A stretch of 64,000 bases of DNA from assembly GCA_014650015.1 (NCBI GenBank), contig BMUD01000001.1, forward strand, positions 476,197 through 540,196, given 5' to 3'. The notes beneath the pieces are model-generated. The model was not told the origin of the DNA, ran no database searches, and was given only the letters and a program-made list of their open reading frames with translations. Below, one piece after another: positions 53,055-61,905 of this stretch (position 1 is the first letter of the stretch; each line of letters begins with the position of its first letter). The position numbers and the translations under genes were made by a program. The DNA is from Streptomyces griseoloalbus. GTDB lineage: Bacteria; Actinomycetota; Actinomycetes; Streptomycetales; Streptomycetaceae.

Positions 53055-54383
53055 TCAGGGGGCTCCGGGCGCCCGCGTCGCCGCCGCCGTGTCGTAGGCG
53101 CGCCGGGCCGGGGCGGGGGTGCCGTCCAGCGGGATCTCCACCACCGGCTGTTCCATGGCGCCGACCTCGGGGACCGAGCCCGTCGGGGTGCCCGTGGCCG
53201 CGGCGACCAGGGCCGCCGGGTGGCCGCCGCGGCGGCGGACCGCGCCCGGCAGCAGCGGGCGTCCGCCGGTGTGCAGGGCGACGGCGGTCATCGGGAGCGC
53301 CACCAGCAGCAGGCCGGCGGCGAGCACCGTGCCCATCACCGGGAACCCGGCCTGCGCGGACAGCACACTGCCGGTCAGCGGTCCGGCCGCGGTGCCCAGC
53401 GAGGACGCCGAGCCCACCAGTACGGCCCAGCGTCCGCGCGGGTCCAGCGAGGCGGCGAGTCCGATCAGGTACGACAGGACGACCGGGTAGATCGTGTTCC
53501 AGGCGATCTCCCCGGCGGCGAAACTGCCCAGACCGGTCGCGGAGGCGCTGAGCGCGATGCAGCCGGCGATGACGACCGTGCCGCCGCCGATGGGCAGGGC
53601 GCGCCCCAGCCGCGACCCCAGCGCGCCCGCGCCCAGGACACCCAGCAGTCCGGCGCCCAGCGCCACCGCGAAGACGACACCCACGGTCGCCTCGGACAGG
53701 TGGGCCTGACCGACCCCGATGCGTCCGCTCACGCCCCACAGAGCGTTCTGCGCGAGCGACCACAGCAGCATGGACCCGGCGAGCACCAGCCCCGAACGCC
53801 GGTGCGGCAGGCGGGCGGACGTCGAGGGTCCGGCCTGGCGCGGACCGGGCGTGCCGGCGGGCAGCCGGGAGGTCAGCGGCCACACGGCCAGCGCCGTGAG
53901 GGCGATGGCGGCCAGGGTGAGTCCGTGCCCCGGCAGATGCGGCACCGTCAGGTACACCACGCCCGCGAGCGCGGAGACGCTGAGGAGTCCGAGCGTGGAG
54001 GCCCGGTGCGGGTCCCGTTCGGCGGCGATCCGGGTGGCGGCGACCGTCGTGGCCGTGCCCGAGCCGAAGCCGCCGACCATCGCACCGGCGACGACCGCCG
54101 GTACGGCGGTGGTGAGGGCGGCCCCGCCGTAGCCGACGGCGGCCAGCACGAGACCCAGCCGGGCCAGGGTCCGCGCCCCGACCCGTTCCACGCGGGAGGC
54201 CAGCAGGAACCCGGCCGTGGCCGAGCTCAGCAGCAGCGCGCTTCCGACGGCTCCCGCCTGGGTGGCGGACAGATCGAGGCCGCGTTCCAGCCGGCCGACG
54301 GTGGTCGGCAGCAGATACGGGGCGAGGTACCCGGCCGTGAAAAGGGCGACGAGGGGCCAGGGGGTGGTGCGAGCGGCGAACAC
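53055..54383 (-). CDS. MFS transporter
   Basis: From a GTG at 54383, preceded by GGGAA, the 442-residue product shows about 12 hydrophobic helices (TPWPLVALFTAGYLAPYLLP; AVGSALLLSSATAGFLLASRVERVGARTLARLGLVLAAVGYG; ...). The RVERVGARTLARLG loop between helices 2 and 3 resembles the MFS G-D-R pattern. The C-terminal tail after residue 390 is hydrophilic and Arg/Pro-rich. An ATG at 54491 in frame has no homology in the added residues. Substrate is unknown; it lies between an IclR regulator and a purine deaminase, so a small metabolite is plausible. Confidence 0.85.
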   Translation of the reverse strand: MFAARTTPWPLVALFTAGYLAPYLLPTTVGRLERGLDLSATQAGAVGSALLLSSATAGFLLASRVERVGARTLARLGLVLAAVGYGGAALTTAVPAVVAGAMVGGFGSGTATTVAATRIAAERDPHRASTLGLLSVSALAGVVYLTVPHLPGHGLTLAAIALTALAVWPLTSRLPAGTPGPRQAGPSTSARLPHRRSGLVLAGSMLLWSLAQNALWGVSGRIGVGQAHLSEATVGVVFAVALGAGLLGVLGAGALGSRLGRALPIGGGTVVIAGCIALSASATGLGSFAAGEIAWNTIYPVVLSYLIGLAASLDPRGRWAVLVGSASSLGTAAGPLTGSVLSAQAGFPVMGTVLAAGLLLVALPMTAVALHTGGRPLLPGAVRRRGGHPAALVAAATGTPTGSVPEVGAMEQPVVEIPLDGTPAPARRAYDTAAATRAPGAP

Positions 54384-54562
54384 GGGCGTTCCCAGGGCAT
54401 GCGAAAGGGAGGGGGGACAAAAAGGGTGGGAGCGACGACCGTCGACGGACAGGAACGCGCGGGCAATTTGTATCAAGCGAGGGCAGGGCAACGGGAGTGC
54501 GCCAGATGTGATCTATGACACTCTTGCGTTTGGGGTGTCCCGGGCTTGGGTAGCGGTGCGGG

Positions 54563-55345
54563 CTACCGCCAGTGAATGGCCCCTCCACCTGCGGGAATCG
54601 TCGCCTCCACCTTCGTCCGGATCTCCCGCATCAGGGCGACGATCCGCTCCTCGCGCTCCGGTGTGAGCCGGGCCACCGGCACCGAGCAGCTGATGGCGTC
54701 CTGCGCGGGGGAGTCGTACCGCAGGGCGAAGCCGAAGCCGACGATTCCGGGCACGCCCTCCTCCCGGTCCACGGAGTAGCCGCGCTCGCGCACCCGGCTC
54801 AGATCGGCCGCCAGTGACTCCCGCGAGGTGTGCGTGTTGGGCGTGGCCGCCTCGTACGGGCCCTCGGGCAGCGCCTCGTCCGGACGCTCCGCCAGCAGCG
54901 CCTTGCCCAGCGCGCCCATGTGGGCCGGCAGGCGCCGGCCGACGCGGCTGATGGTCCGCAGGTACTCGTGCGACTCGCGCGTCGCCAGATATGCCACGTC
55001 GTGCCCGTCCAGCCGCCCCATGTGGAGCGTCTCGCCCAGCGCGTCGGACGCCTCGTCGAGATACGGCCGTACGGCCCGCACGCGCGGGTCGGAGTCGAGG
55101 TAGCTGGTGCCGGTGAGCAGGGCGTGGATGCCGATGCCGTACAGCGAGCCGGTGACGTCGGTGCGGACCCAGCCGCGCGAGATCAGGGTCTGCAGCAGCG
55201 CGTACATCGAGCTGCGCGGCACCTCCAGCGCGTCCGCCAGCTCCTGGAGCCGGGCCGGACGGTCACCCCGCGCGGCGAGCAGTTCCAGCAGCTCCACTGT
55301 CCGCGCGGCGGACTTCACCTCGCGCACGCCCCCGGTCTCCGACAT
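54563..55345 (-). CDS. IclR family transcriptional regulator
   Basis: The 260-residue protein has an N-terminal winged helix (KSAARTVELLELLAARGDRPARLQELADALEVPRSSMYALLQTLISRGWV) and the IclR effector domain with GETLHMGRLDGHDVAYL, SRVGRRLPAHMGALGKALLA and RERGYSVDREEGVPGIVGFG. Such regulators usually control a neighbouring catabolic operon. TACGAT on the minus strand ends six bases before the ATG, again suggesting a leaderless transcript, and a 10-bp inverted repeat (55358-55386) lies across that promoter. The divergent gene is a truncated enolase-superfamily enzyme. Confidence 0.93.
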   Translation of the reverse strand: MSETGGVREVKSAARTVELLELLAARGDRPARLQELADALEVPRSSMYALLQTLISRGWVRTDVTGSLYGIGIHALLTGTSYLDSDPRVRAVRPYLDEASDALGETLHMGRLDGHDVAYLATRESHEYLRTISRVGRRLPAHMGALGKALLAERPDEALPEGPYEAATPNTHTSRESLAADLSRVRERGYSVDREEGVPGIVGFGFALRYDSPAQDAISCSVPVARLTPEREERIVALMREIRTKVEATIPAGGGAIHWR

Positions 55346-55351
55346 GCGCCG

Positions 55352-55417
55352 ATCGTAGTCCGGCGCGAGAAAGGTGCGCGCCGGACCGTTGACGGCACCT
55401 GTTCGCCTGTCCAACCT
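55352..55417. promoter_or_regulatory. Divergent promoters and inverted-repeat operator of IclR locus
   Basis: GTCCGGCGCG (55358-55367) and CGCGCCGGAC (55377-55386) form a perfect inverted repeat with a 9-base spacer. It overlaps the region upstream of the minus-strand -10 (TACGAT, complement of 55352-55357) and lies just before a plus-strand TTGACG (55389-55394) / CAACCT (55412-55417) pair spaced 17. A bound IclR dimer could control both directions. Confidence 0.6.
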
Positions 55418-55430
55418 TCCAAGCCGCCCT

Positions 55431-56117
55431 GTGACTTCGCCCACGCCCCGCGACCTGACCGTGGCGGAGGTCCGGCTGACGCCGATCCTCGTCGCCGACC
55501 CGCCTCTCCTCAACGCCCAGGGCGTCCACCAGCCGTACACCCCCCGCCTGATCATCGAGGTGGTCACCGCCGACGCGACCGTCGGACTGGGCGAGACCTA
55601 CGGCGACACCACGTACCTGGACCTGGCCGCGCCCCTCGCGGACAGGCTCGTCGGCCGCCGGGCCGGCGACCTGAACGCGCTGTTCGTGGAAGCCGACGAG
55701 GTCGCCGTCGACGACTCCCAGGTTTCCGGGAAGGTCGACGTCGGCGGACTGCGCGGGGTGCAGACCGCCGGCAAGCTCCGCCTGTCCGTGCTCTCCGGCG
55801 TCGAGGTCGCCTGCCTCGACGCCGTCGAACACAGCGGCCTCGGCCTGCCCGTGCACGCGCTGCTCGGCGGCAAGGTGCGCGACGCCGTCGAACACAGCGC
55901 GTACCTCTTCTACAGGTGGGCCGGCCACTCGGAGGGCGTCCCGGCGGAGAAGGACGACTGGGGCGCCGCCGTCGACCCGGCCGGCGTCGTCGAGCAGGCC
56001 CGCAGGTTCAAGGAGCGGTACGGCTTCACCTCCTTCACGACGGGTGACGGCCGTCACCCTGTCGGTGGCGTGGTGCACACTGGCCTGATCCGCACCATGT
56101 CAGGGAGGCGACCGTGA
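55431..56117 (+). pseudogene. Truncated enolase-superfamily (glucarate dehydratase-like) gene
   Basis: From the GTG at 55431 the 228-residue product matches only the N-terminal capping domain and first barrel strands of sugar-acid dehydratases: LTPILVADPPLLNAQGVHQPYTPRLIIEVVT, GLGETYGDTTYLD, VEVACLDAVEHSGLGLPVHALLGGKVRDAVEHSAYLFY. Full members have about 420 residues with catalytic Lys, three metal acids and His, all in the missing part. Homology stops after RRFKERYGFTSF and the frame runs into the PfkB ribosome-binding site. A deletion has probably removed the barrel; the remnant overlaps the PfkB start by four bases. Confidence 0.75.
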
Positions 56118-57286
56118 TGGCGTCCACCGGGAAGGCGCTCACCGACGGATCGCACCGCTCGTCCCAGGTCGATCCCCTCGCCGCCCTGCGCACACCGGAC
56201 GATCCGCCCTGGGACGTCTATCTCACCGGCACCGTCTTCCTCGACATCATCTTCACCGGGCTCGACTCCGCCCCGGTGCGCGGGACCGAGTCCTGGGCAC
56301 GCGGGATGGGGTCGAGCCCGGGCGGCGTCGCCAACATGGCCACCGCGCTGGCCCGCCTCGGCCTGCGCACCTCCCTCGCGGCGGCCTTCGGCGACGACCA
56401 CTACGGCGAGTACTGCTGGGACGCGCTGGAACAGGGCGAGGGCATCGACCTCTCCCCGTCGCGCACCGTGCCCGGCTGGCACTCGCCGGTCACCGTCTCC
56501 ATGGCCTACGAGGGCGAACGCACGATGGTCTCCCACGGCCACGAACCGCCCCCCGAGGAGCCGTCCCACCCGTCGCCCACCACCCGCACACGACCTCCTG
56601 CGGGCGCGGACCTGCCTCCGTGCCCGCCCCGCGCGCGTGCCGCCGTCGCCTCCCTCACGCCGGGCCGCAGCGCCCCCTGGATCGCGCGGGCCGTGCGCGC
56701 GGGGGCCAGGATCTTCGGCGACGTCGGCTGGGACGACACCGGCGCGTGGGACCTGGCCGCGCTGCCCGACCTGCGGCACTGCGAGGCCTTCCTGCCGAAC
56801 GCGCAGGAGGCCATGCGCTACACCGGCACGGACTGCCCCCGCGCCGCCGCGCACGCCCTCACCGAGCACGTTCCGGTCGCGGTGGTCACCCTGGGCGCGG
56901 AGGGCGCGTACGCGGTGGACCGGCGTACGGGGGAGACCGCCTCGGTGCCGGCCATCGATGTCGAGGCGCTGGACCCGACCGGGGCGGGGGACGTGTTCGT
57001 CGCGGGCTTCGTCACCGGAACCCTGGCCGGCTGGCCACTGGCCGACCGCCTCGCCTTCGCCGGCCTCACCGCCGCGCTGTCCGTCCAGGAGTTCGGCGGT
57101 TCGCTGTCGGCGCCGGGGTGGACGGAGATCGCGGGCTGGTGGCGCACGGTGCAGTCGGTCGAGGGGCAGGACCCGGCTGCGCTGCGGCGGTACGCGTTCC
57201 TGGCGGACGTGGTCCCGGAGGAACCGGTGCGGCCCTGGCCGCTGCGGCGGGCGGTGCCGACGATCGGCTTCCGCCGCTCGGCCTGA
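56114..57286 (+). CDS. PfkB family carbohydrate kinase
   Basis: The 390-residue product (GTG 56114 with GGGAGG; ATG 56117 also possible) has the PfkB N-terminal GGVANMATALARLGL (about 73-87) and the C-terminal DPTGAGDVFVAGF with catalytic Asp (about 288-300). A Pro/Ser/Thr-rich stretch of about 40 residues (roughly 140-180) is inserted into the sugar-lid region and is not normal for the family. Substrate cannot be told. It follows the truncated dehydratase gene directly, so it may be the surviving end of a sugar-catabolic operon regulated by the IclR protein. Confidence 0.85.
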   Translation: MMASTGKALTDGSHRSSQVDPLAALRTPDDPPWDVYLTGTVFLDIIFTGLDSAPVRGTESWARGMGSSPGGVANMATALARLGLRTSLAAAFGDDHYGEYCWDALEQGEGIDLSPSRTVPGWHSPVTVSMAYEGERTMVSHGHEPPPEEPSHPSPTTRTRPPAGADLPPCPPRARAAVASLTPGRSAPWIARAVRAGARIFGDVGWDDTGAWDLAALPDLRHCEAFLPNAQEAMRYTGTDCPRAAAHALTEHVPVAVVTLGAEGAYAVDRRTGETASVPAIDVEALDPTGAGDVFVAGFVTGTLAGWPLADRLAFAGLTAALSVQEFGGSLSAPGWTEIAGWWRTVQSVEGQDPAALRRYAFLADVVPEEPVRPWPLRRAVPTIGFRRSA

Positions 57287-57477
57287 CACGGGGCCCGCCG
57301 CGAGGGCTCGGCCCCGCACCCCTGCCCGGGTGCTCCGCCCCCTGGACCCCCGCCCCGCTCGATCGGTCGAAAAGGCCTACGGTGTTGTCACCCCCGCGGC
57401 GTACCCTGGGACACGCGAGGCCGCCGTCAGCCGTGCGGCCGTGACGAGGAGGAATCGCAGGCCTTCAGCGCCGGCCC

Positions 57478-58548
57478 ATGACTCAGACACCCACAGCTCA
57501 CACCCCCGCGCAGGGGCAGGCGAGAGTGCAGTTCACCGTCCCCGCCCAGCACCCCATGGTGACCGTGCTGGGTTCCGGAGATTCCCTCCTGCGCGTGATC
57601 GAGAAGGCCTTCCCGGGGGCCGACATCCACGTCCGGGGCAACGAGATCAGCGCGGTCGGCGACGCTACCGAGGTCGCCCTCATTTCGCGCGTGTTCGACG
57701 AGATGATGCTGGTGCTCCGCACCGGACAGCCGATGACGGAGGACGCAGTGGAACGCTCGATCGCCATGCTCAGGGCGAGCGAGGACGGGGAGAGCGACGG
57801 CCTGGAGACCCCGGCCCAGGTGCTCACGCAGAACATCCTGTCCTCGCGCGGCCGCACGATCCGCCCCAAGACGCTCAACCAGAAGCGCTACGTGGACGCG
57901 ATCGACAAGCACACCATCGTCTTCGGCATCGGCCCGGCGGGTACCGGCAAGACGTACCTCGCCATGGCCAAGGCGGTGCAGGCCCTGCAGTCCAAGCAGG
58001 TCAACCGCATCATCCTGACCCGGCCGGCGGTCGAGGCGGGGGAGCGGCTCGGCTTCCTCCCGGGCACGCTCTACGAGAAGATCGACCCCTACCTGCGCCC
58101 GCTGTACGACGCGCTGCACGACATGCTCGACCCGGACTCGATCCCCCGGCTGATGGCGGCCGGGACCATCGAGGTCGCGCCCCTCGCGTACATGCGCGGC
58201 CGCACGCTGAACGACGCGTTCATCATTCTCGACGAGGCCCAGAACACCAGCCCCGAACAGATGAAGATGTTCCTCACCCGCCTCGGCTTCGACTCGAAGA
58301 TCGTGATCACGGGTGACGTGACGCAGGTCGACCTTCCGGACGGCACCAAGTCCGGCCTGCGGCAGGTGCAGGACATCCTGGAGGGCCTGGACGACGTCCA
58401 CTTCTCCCGGCTGTCGTCCCACGATGTCGTCCGGCACAAGCTGGTGGGCCGTATCGTCGACGCGTACGAGCAGTACGACAGCCAGCACGGCACCCAGAAC
58501 GGCACCCACAAGGGCGGCCGGGGCAAGGCCGGGCACAAGGGGAAGTAG
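57478..58548 (+). CDS. phoH: PhoH family P-loop ATPase
   Basis: PhoH-type ATPases relate to RNA helicase folds and are usually paired with the rRNA maturation factor YbeY. The 356-residue product shows the Walker A GPAGTGKTYLAMAKAV (about 152-167) and Walker B AFIILDEAQNTSPEQMKMFLTR (about 247-268), plus TRPAVEAGERLGFLPG. The start follows GAGGAGGAATCGC by some distance; the ATG at 57478 begins a conserved N terminus. ybeY follows twelve bases later. Confidence 0.93.
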   Translation: MTQTPTAHTPAQGQARVQFTVPAQHPMVTVLGSGDSLLRVIEKAFPGADIHVRGNEISAVGDATEVALISRVFDEMMLVLRTGQPMTEDAVERSIAMLRASEDGESDGLETPAQVLTQNILSSRGRTIRPKTLNQKRYVDAIDKHTIVFGIGPAGTGKTYLAMAKAVQALQSKQVNRIILTRPAVEAGERLGFLPGTLYEKIDPYLRPLYDALHDMLDPDSIPRLMAAGTIEVAPLAYMRGRTLNDAFIILDEAQNTSPEQMKMFLTRLGFDSKIVITGDVTQVDLPDGTKSGLRQVQDILEGLDDVHFSRLSSHDVVRHKLVGRIVDAYEQYDSQHGTQNGTHKGGRGKAGHKGK

Positions 58549-58560
58549 ACCGAGCACCAG

Positions 58561-59058
58561 ATGTCGATCGACGTCAACAACGAGTCCGGAACCGAGGTCG
58601 ACGAGCAGGCGATCCTCGACATCGCCCGCTACGCGCTCGCGCGGATGCGTATCCACCCGCTCTCCGAACTCTCGGTGATCGTCGTGGACGCCGGCGCCAT
58701 GGAGCAGCTGCACATCCAGTGGATGGACCTGCCCGGGCCGACGGACGTCATGTCGTTCCCGATGGACGAGCTGCGGCCGCCGTCCAAGGACGACGACGAG
58801 CCCCCGCAGGGGCTGCTCGGCGACATCGTGCTCTGCCCCGAGGTCGCCGCCAGGCAGGGCGAGGAAGCGGAGACGCGGCACACCATGGACGAGGAGCTCC
58901 AGCTGCTCACCGTCCACGGTGTGCTGCACCTGCTGGGCTACGACCACGAGGAACCGGACGAGAAGGCCGAGATGTTCGGTCTGCAGGCCGCCATCGTGGA
59001 CGGCTGGCGTGCGGAGAGGGGCCTGACCGGCCCGTCCCCGGCCCCGACCGTGTCATGA
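58561..59058 (+). CDS. ybeY: Endoribonuclease YbeY
   Basis: YbeY is a zinc RNase in 16S rRNA maturation and ribosome quality control. The 165-residue product has the zinc motif [11 protein letters not shown] (about 119-129; HGxLHLxGYDH) and the DVMSFPMDE segment upstream. Length is typical. The next gene overlaps its stop (ATGA). The phoH-ybeY-corC-era order is conserved in many bacteria. Confidence 0.97.
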   Translation: MSIDVNNESGTEVDEQAILDIARYALARMRIHPLSELSVIVVDAGAMEQLHIQWMDLPGPTDVMSFPMDELRPPSKDDDEPPQGLLGDIVLCPEVAARQGEEAETRHTMDEELQLLTVHGVLHLLGYDHEEPDEKAEMFGLQAAIVDGWRAERGLTGPSPAPTVS

Positions 59059-60365
59059 GCCCGCAACTCGTCCTCGGCGCGATCGCCCTGGTGGTCGTCG
59101 CCTGGCTCGCCGCCTGCGCGGAGACCGGCATCGCGCGCGTCTCCAGCTTCCGCGCCGAAGAGGCCGTACGCTCCGGCCGCCGGGGCAGCGCCCGGCTCGC
59201 GCAGATCTCCGCCGACCCCACCCGCTACCTCAACGTGGCGCTGCTGGTCCGCGTCGCCTGCGAGATGGCCGCCGCCGCGCTGATCACGTACGGCTGCCTC
59301 AGGGCGTTCGACGGCACGGCCGAGGCACTGCTGATCGCCATCGCGGTCATGGTCCTCGTGTCCTACGTCGCCGTCGGTGTCTCCCCGCGCACCATCGGCC
59401 GCCAGCACCCGCTGAACACCGCCACGGCCGCCGCGTACGTCCTGGTGCCGCTCGCGCGGATCATGGGCCCGGTCCCCTCGCTGCTCATCCTCATCGGCAA
59501 CGCGCTCACCCCCGGCAAGGGCTTCCGGCACGGCCCGTTCGCCTCCGAGGCGGAACTGCGCGCGCTGGTCGACCTCGCGGAGGCGGAGTCGCTGATCGAG
59601 GACGAGGAGCGCCGCATGGTGCACTCGGTCTTCGAGCTGGGCGACACCCTGGTGCGCGAGGTCATGGTGCCGCGCACCGACCTGGTGGTGATCGAGCGGT
59701 ACAAGACCATCCGCCAGGCCCTCACCCTCGCCCTGCGCTCCGGTTTCTCCCGGATACCGGTGACCGGCGAGAGCGAGGACGACATCGTCGGGATCGTCTA
59801 CCTCAAGGACCTGGCCCGCAAGACGCACATCAGCCGGGACGCCGAGAACGAGCTGGTGTCCACGGCCATGCGCCCGGCCTTCTTCGTGCCCGACACCAAG
59901 AACGCCGGCGACCTGCTGCGCGAGATGCAGAAGCAACGCAACCACGTCGCCGTCGCCGTCGACGAGTACGGCGGCACCGCGGGCATCGTCACCATCGAGG
60001 ACATCCTCGAGGAGATCGTCGGCGAGATCACCGACGAGTACGACCGCGAGCTGCCGCCGGTGGAGGAGCTGGGCGAGGAGTGCTACCGGGTCACCGCCCG
60101 CCTCGACATCGGCGACCTGGGCGAGCTGTACGGCCTGGAGGAGTTCGACGACGAGGACGTGGAGACCGTCGGCGGGCTGCTCGCCAAACACCTCGGCCGG
60201 GTGCCGATCGCGGGCGCCTCGTCCGTGGTCGCCCTCCCCGACGCCCGTGAGCTGCGGCTGACCGCGGAGGCGGCGGCCGGACGCCGGAACAAGATCGTGA
60301 CGGTGCTGGTGGAGCCGGTGAAGCCGGCGGACGCGCTCGTCGCCGAGGAGGCGGGAGCGGAGTGA
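59055..60365 (+). CDS. HlyC/CorC (CNNM/CBS) family transporter-like protein
   Basis: The 436-residue product has an N-terminal DUF21/CNNM membrane domain (about 1-170, four helices, [34 protein letters not shown]), two CBS domains (about 200-330, [58 protein letters not shown]) and a CorC/HlyC FAD-binding-like C-terminal domain. The family is linked to magnesium or cobalt homeostasis. It overlaps ybeY and the next gene by four bases each, an operon-like arrangement. Confidence 0.94.
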   Translation: MSPQLVLGAIALVVVAWLAACAETGIARVSSFRAEEAVRSGRRGSARLAQISADPTRYLNVALLVRVACEMAAAALITYGCLRAFDGTAEALLIAIAVMVLVSYVAVGVSPRTIGRQHPLNTATAAAYVLVPLARIMGPVPSLLILIGNALTPGKGFRHGPFASEAELRALVDLAEAESLIEDEERRMVHSVFELGDTLVREVMVPRTDLVVIERYKTIRQALTLALRSGFSRIPVTGESEDDIVGIVYLKDLARKTHISRDAENELVSTAMRPAFFVPDTKNAGDLLREMQKQRNHVAVAVDEYGGTAGIVTIEDILEEIVGEITDEYDRELPPVEELGEECYRVTARLDIGDLGELYGLEEFDDEDVETVGGLLAKHLGRVPIAGASSVVALPDARELRLTAEAAAGRRNKIVTVLVEPVKPADALVAEEAGAE

Positions 60366-60721
60366 CGCCGCGGCAGCTGCGCGCCCTGTGCCTGTCCTTC
60401 AACGCGGCCGTGGAGGACTTCCCCTTCGACCCGCGGACCTCGGTCTTCAAGGTCCGGGGCAAGCTGTTCGCGCTGACGAACCTGGACGCGAGGCCCCTCA
60501 CGGTCAACCTCAAGTGCGAGCCGGAGGACGCGATCCGGCTCCGCGCCGAGCACCCGGGTCTGATCGTCCCCGGCTACCACATGAACAAGCGGCACTGGAA
60601 CACGGTGACCGTCGACGGCGGCCTCCCGGACCGCCTGGTGCGGGAGCTGGTCGAGGACTCCTACGACCTGGTCGTGGCCGGTCTGCCGCGCGCCGACCGC
60701 CTCCGCCTCGACCGCCCGTGA
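60362..60721 (+). CDS. MmcQ/YjbR family protein
   Basis: The 119-residue product has the double-wing-like fold motif LFALTNLDARPLTVNLKCEPEDAIRLRAEHPGLIVPGYHMNKRHWNTVTVDG typical of MmcQ/YjbR proteins, with the conserved Lys in TVNLKCEP and HMNKRHW. These small proteins resemble CyaY-like folds and may bind DNA; function is uncertain. The GTG at 60362 overlaps the CorC-like stop. A leaderless gene follows 20 bases after its stop. Confidence 0.9.
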   Translation: MTPRQLRALCLSFNAAVEDFPFDPRTSVFKVRGKLFALTNLDARPLTVNLKCEPEDAIRLRAEHPGLIVPGYHMNKRHWNTVTVDGGLPDRLVRELVEDSYDLVVAGLPRADRLRLDRP

Positions 60722-60729
60722 GCCCCCTT

Positions 60730-60741
60730 TATGCTCGGGGC
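60730..60741 (+). promoter_or_regulatory. Predicted leaderless promoter
   Basis: TATGCT (60730-60735) lies six bases before the ATG at 60742, whose upstream sequence has no ribosome-binding site. Confidence 0.5.
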
Positions 60742-61095
60742 ATGACCGACAGCAGCGCGCTCGACCCCGAGGACCGCAAGATCGTCACCCTGGCCCGTTC
60801 CGCGCGGGCCCGCAACGGCGTGCCCGAGGGGGCGGCCGTACGGGACGAGACCGGGCGGACGTATGTCGCGGGGACCGTGACCCTGGACTCCCTGAAGCTC
60901 AGCGCCCTGCGGACGGCGGTGGCGATGGCCGTGGCCTCCGGTGCGACGTCGCTGGAGGCGGCGGCGGTGGTGACGGACGCGGAGTCGGCGTCGGCCGAGG
61001 ACCGCGCGGCCGTACGGGACCTCGGCGGGCCCGGCACCCCCGTGCTGGTGGCCGGCCCGGACGGCACGGTCCGGGAGACGGTCACCGCGGGCTGA
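60742..61095 (+). CDS. Cytidine-deaminase-like protein without catalytic residues
   Basis: The 117-residue product follows the cytidine deaminase layout: LDPEDRKIVTLARSARARNGVPEGAAVRDETGRTYVAGTV, then KLSALRTAVAMAVASGA where the enzyme has (T/V)CAERTAI, and VRDLGGPGTPVLVAGPDG where it has PCGxCRQ. The zinc cysteine/histidine and catalytic glutamate (CAE) are replaced by SAL, and both cysteines of PCxxC are absent, so it cannot bind zinc or deaminate as usual. It may be a structural or nucleoside-binding relative. It precedes era in streptomycetes, suggesting a conserved non-enzymatic role. Confidence 0.85.
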   Translation: MTDSSALDPEDRKIVTLARSARARNGVPEGAAVRDETGRTYVAGTVTLDSLKLSALRTAVAMAVASGATSLEAAAVVTDAESASAEDRAAVRDLGGPGTPVLVAGPDGTVRETVTAG

Positions 61096-61119
61096 CGCGC
61101 CTGCCCTCCCACCCTGCTG

Positions 61120-61132
61120 TTACCGCCGGTAA
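61120..61132 (+). promoter_or_regulatory. Perfect palindrome upstream of secreted protein gene
   Basis: TTACCG-C-CGGTAA is a 13-bp perfect inverted repeat, 160 bases before the secreted-protein ATG. The sequence type is similar to TetR-family operators. The 197-base gap otherwise contains no gene. Confidence 0.5.
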
Positions 61133-61292
61133 ATAGGCCAGATTTCTACCTTGCCGCGCCCTGTCTCCCGCGCATCAATGGAGACGCCGGTCCTGACACG
61201 ACGTCAGCCGGCGTGGTGCAGCGGGTCCGGACCCCATCTGCCGAGCAGTTCCCCCCACGGAATTCCCCCCCACGGAAAGGGACCGGAATCCT

Positions 61293-61772
61293 ATGAGAGG
61301 CAAGCGAATCGGAACAGGTGCGTCCCTGGTGGCAGGTGCTCTCGCGGTCTGCGGGCTCGCCTTCGCCCCCACCGCCGCCGCCGTCGCACCCGGGACGGCG
61401 ACGGTCAACGCCGACTGCGGAAGCTGGGGCGGTGGCCAGGCCTCCCTGACGGCCACCCAGAGCGGCACGTCCGCCACCGTCACCATCAGCACCTCCGCGG
61501 TCACCGCGCCCGTGGCCCTCGGCCAGGACTCACTCGTCTCGGAGCTCACCCTGGTGAAGGCCGGTGGCGGCAAGACCGTCTTCAAGGGCACCAAGAACCC
61601 GGCCATGGCGGTCGGTAGTGCCCTCAAGGTAGGCCCGCTCACCGGGACCGTGGCCTCCGGTGACAGCCTGGAGGCGTTCGGCGGCACGCTGAAGGTGACC
61701 GCCTTCGGCTTCATCACCATCACCTGCACGGCGACCGGGCCGCAGGCACCGGGTCCGTTCGTCTTCGACTGA
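61293..61772 (+). CDS. Small secreted protein, unknown function
   Basis: The 159-residue product has a classical signal peptide (basic MRGKRIGTG, hydrophobic SLVAGALAVCGLAFAPTAA, cleavage near AAA/AVA). The mature part is beta-rich, with Thr/Ser/Val-rich strands (SLTATQSGTSATVTISTSAVTAPVAL), glycine turns, and two cysteines (NADCGSW and ITITCTATG) that could form one disulfide linking the ends of an Ig-like fold. It is flanked by conserved housekeeping genes, so it looks like an insertion into that block. No known family is recognised. Confidence 0.7.
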   Translation: MRGKRIGTGASLVAGALAVCGLAFAPTAAAVAPGTATVNADCGSWGGGQASLTATQSGTSATVTISTSAVTAPVALGQDSLVSELTLVKAGGGKTVFKGTKNPAMAVGSALKVGPLTGTVASGDSLEAFGGTLKVTAFGFITITCTATGPQAPGPFVFD

Positions 61773-61787
61773 TCCACCGGGCGGGGC

Positions 61788-61824
61788 GTACGGGCCGGAC
61801 ACCCACGGGGCGTCCGGCCCGTAC
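61788..61824 (+). terminator. Terminator after secreted-protein gene
   Basis: GTACGGGCCGGAC (61788-61800) pairs perfectly with GTCCGGCCCGTAC (61812-61824) around an 11-base loop, 15 bases after the stop. Confidence 0.75.
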
Positions 61825-61905
61825 GTCCCGGAACACCCGCCTCCGCACCGGCCCGCGCGGGCCGGTGGTACGGCAGGGCTTTCCGGATCAGGGAGAATGG
61901 ACGGC

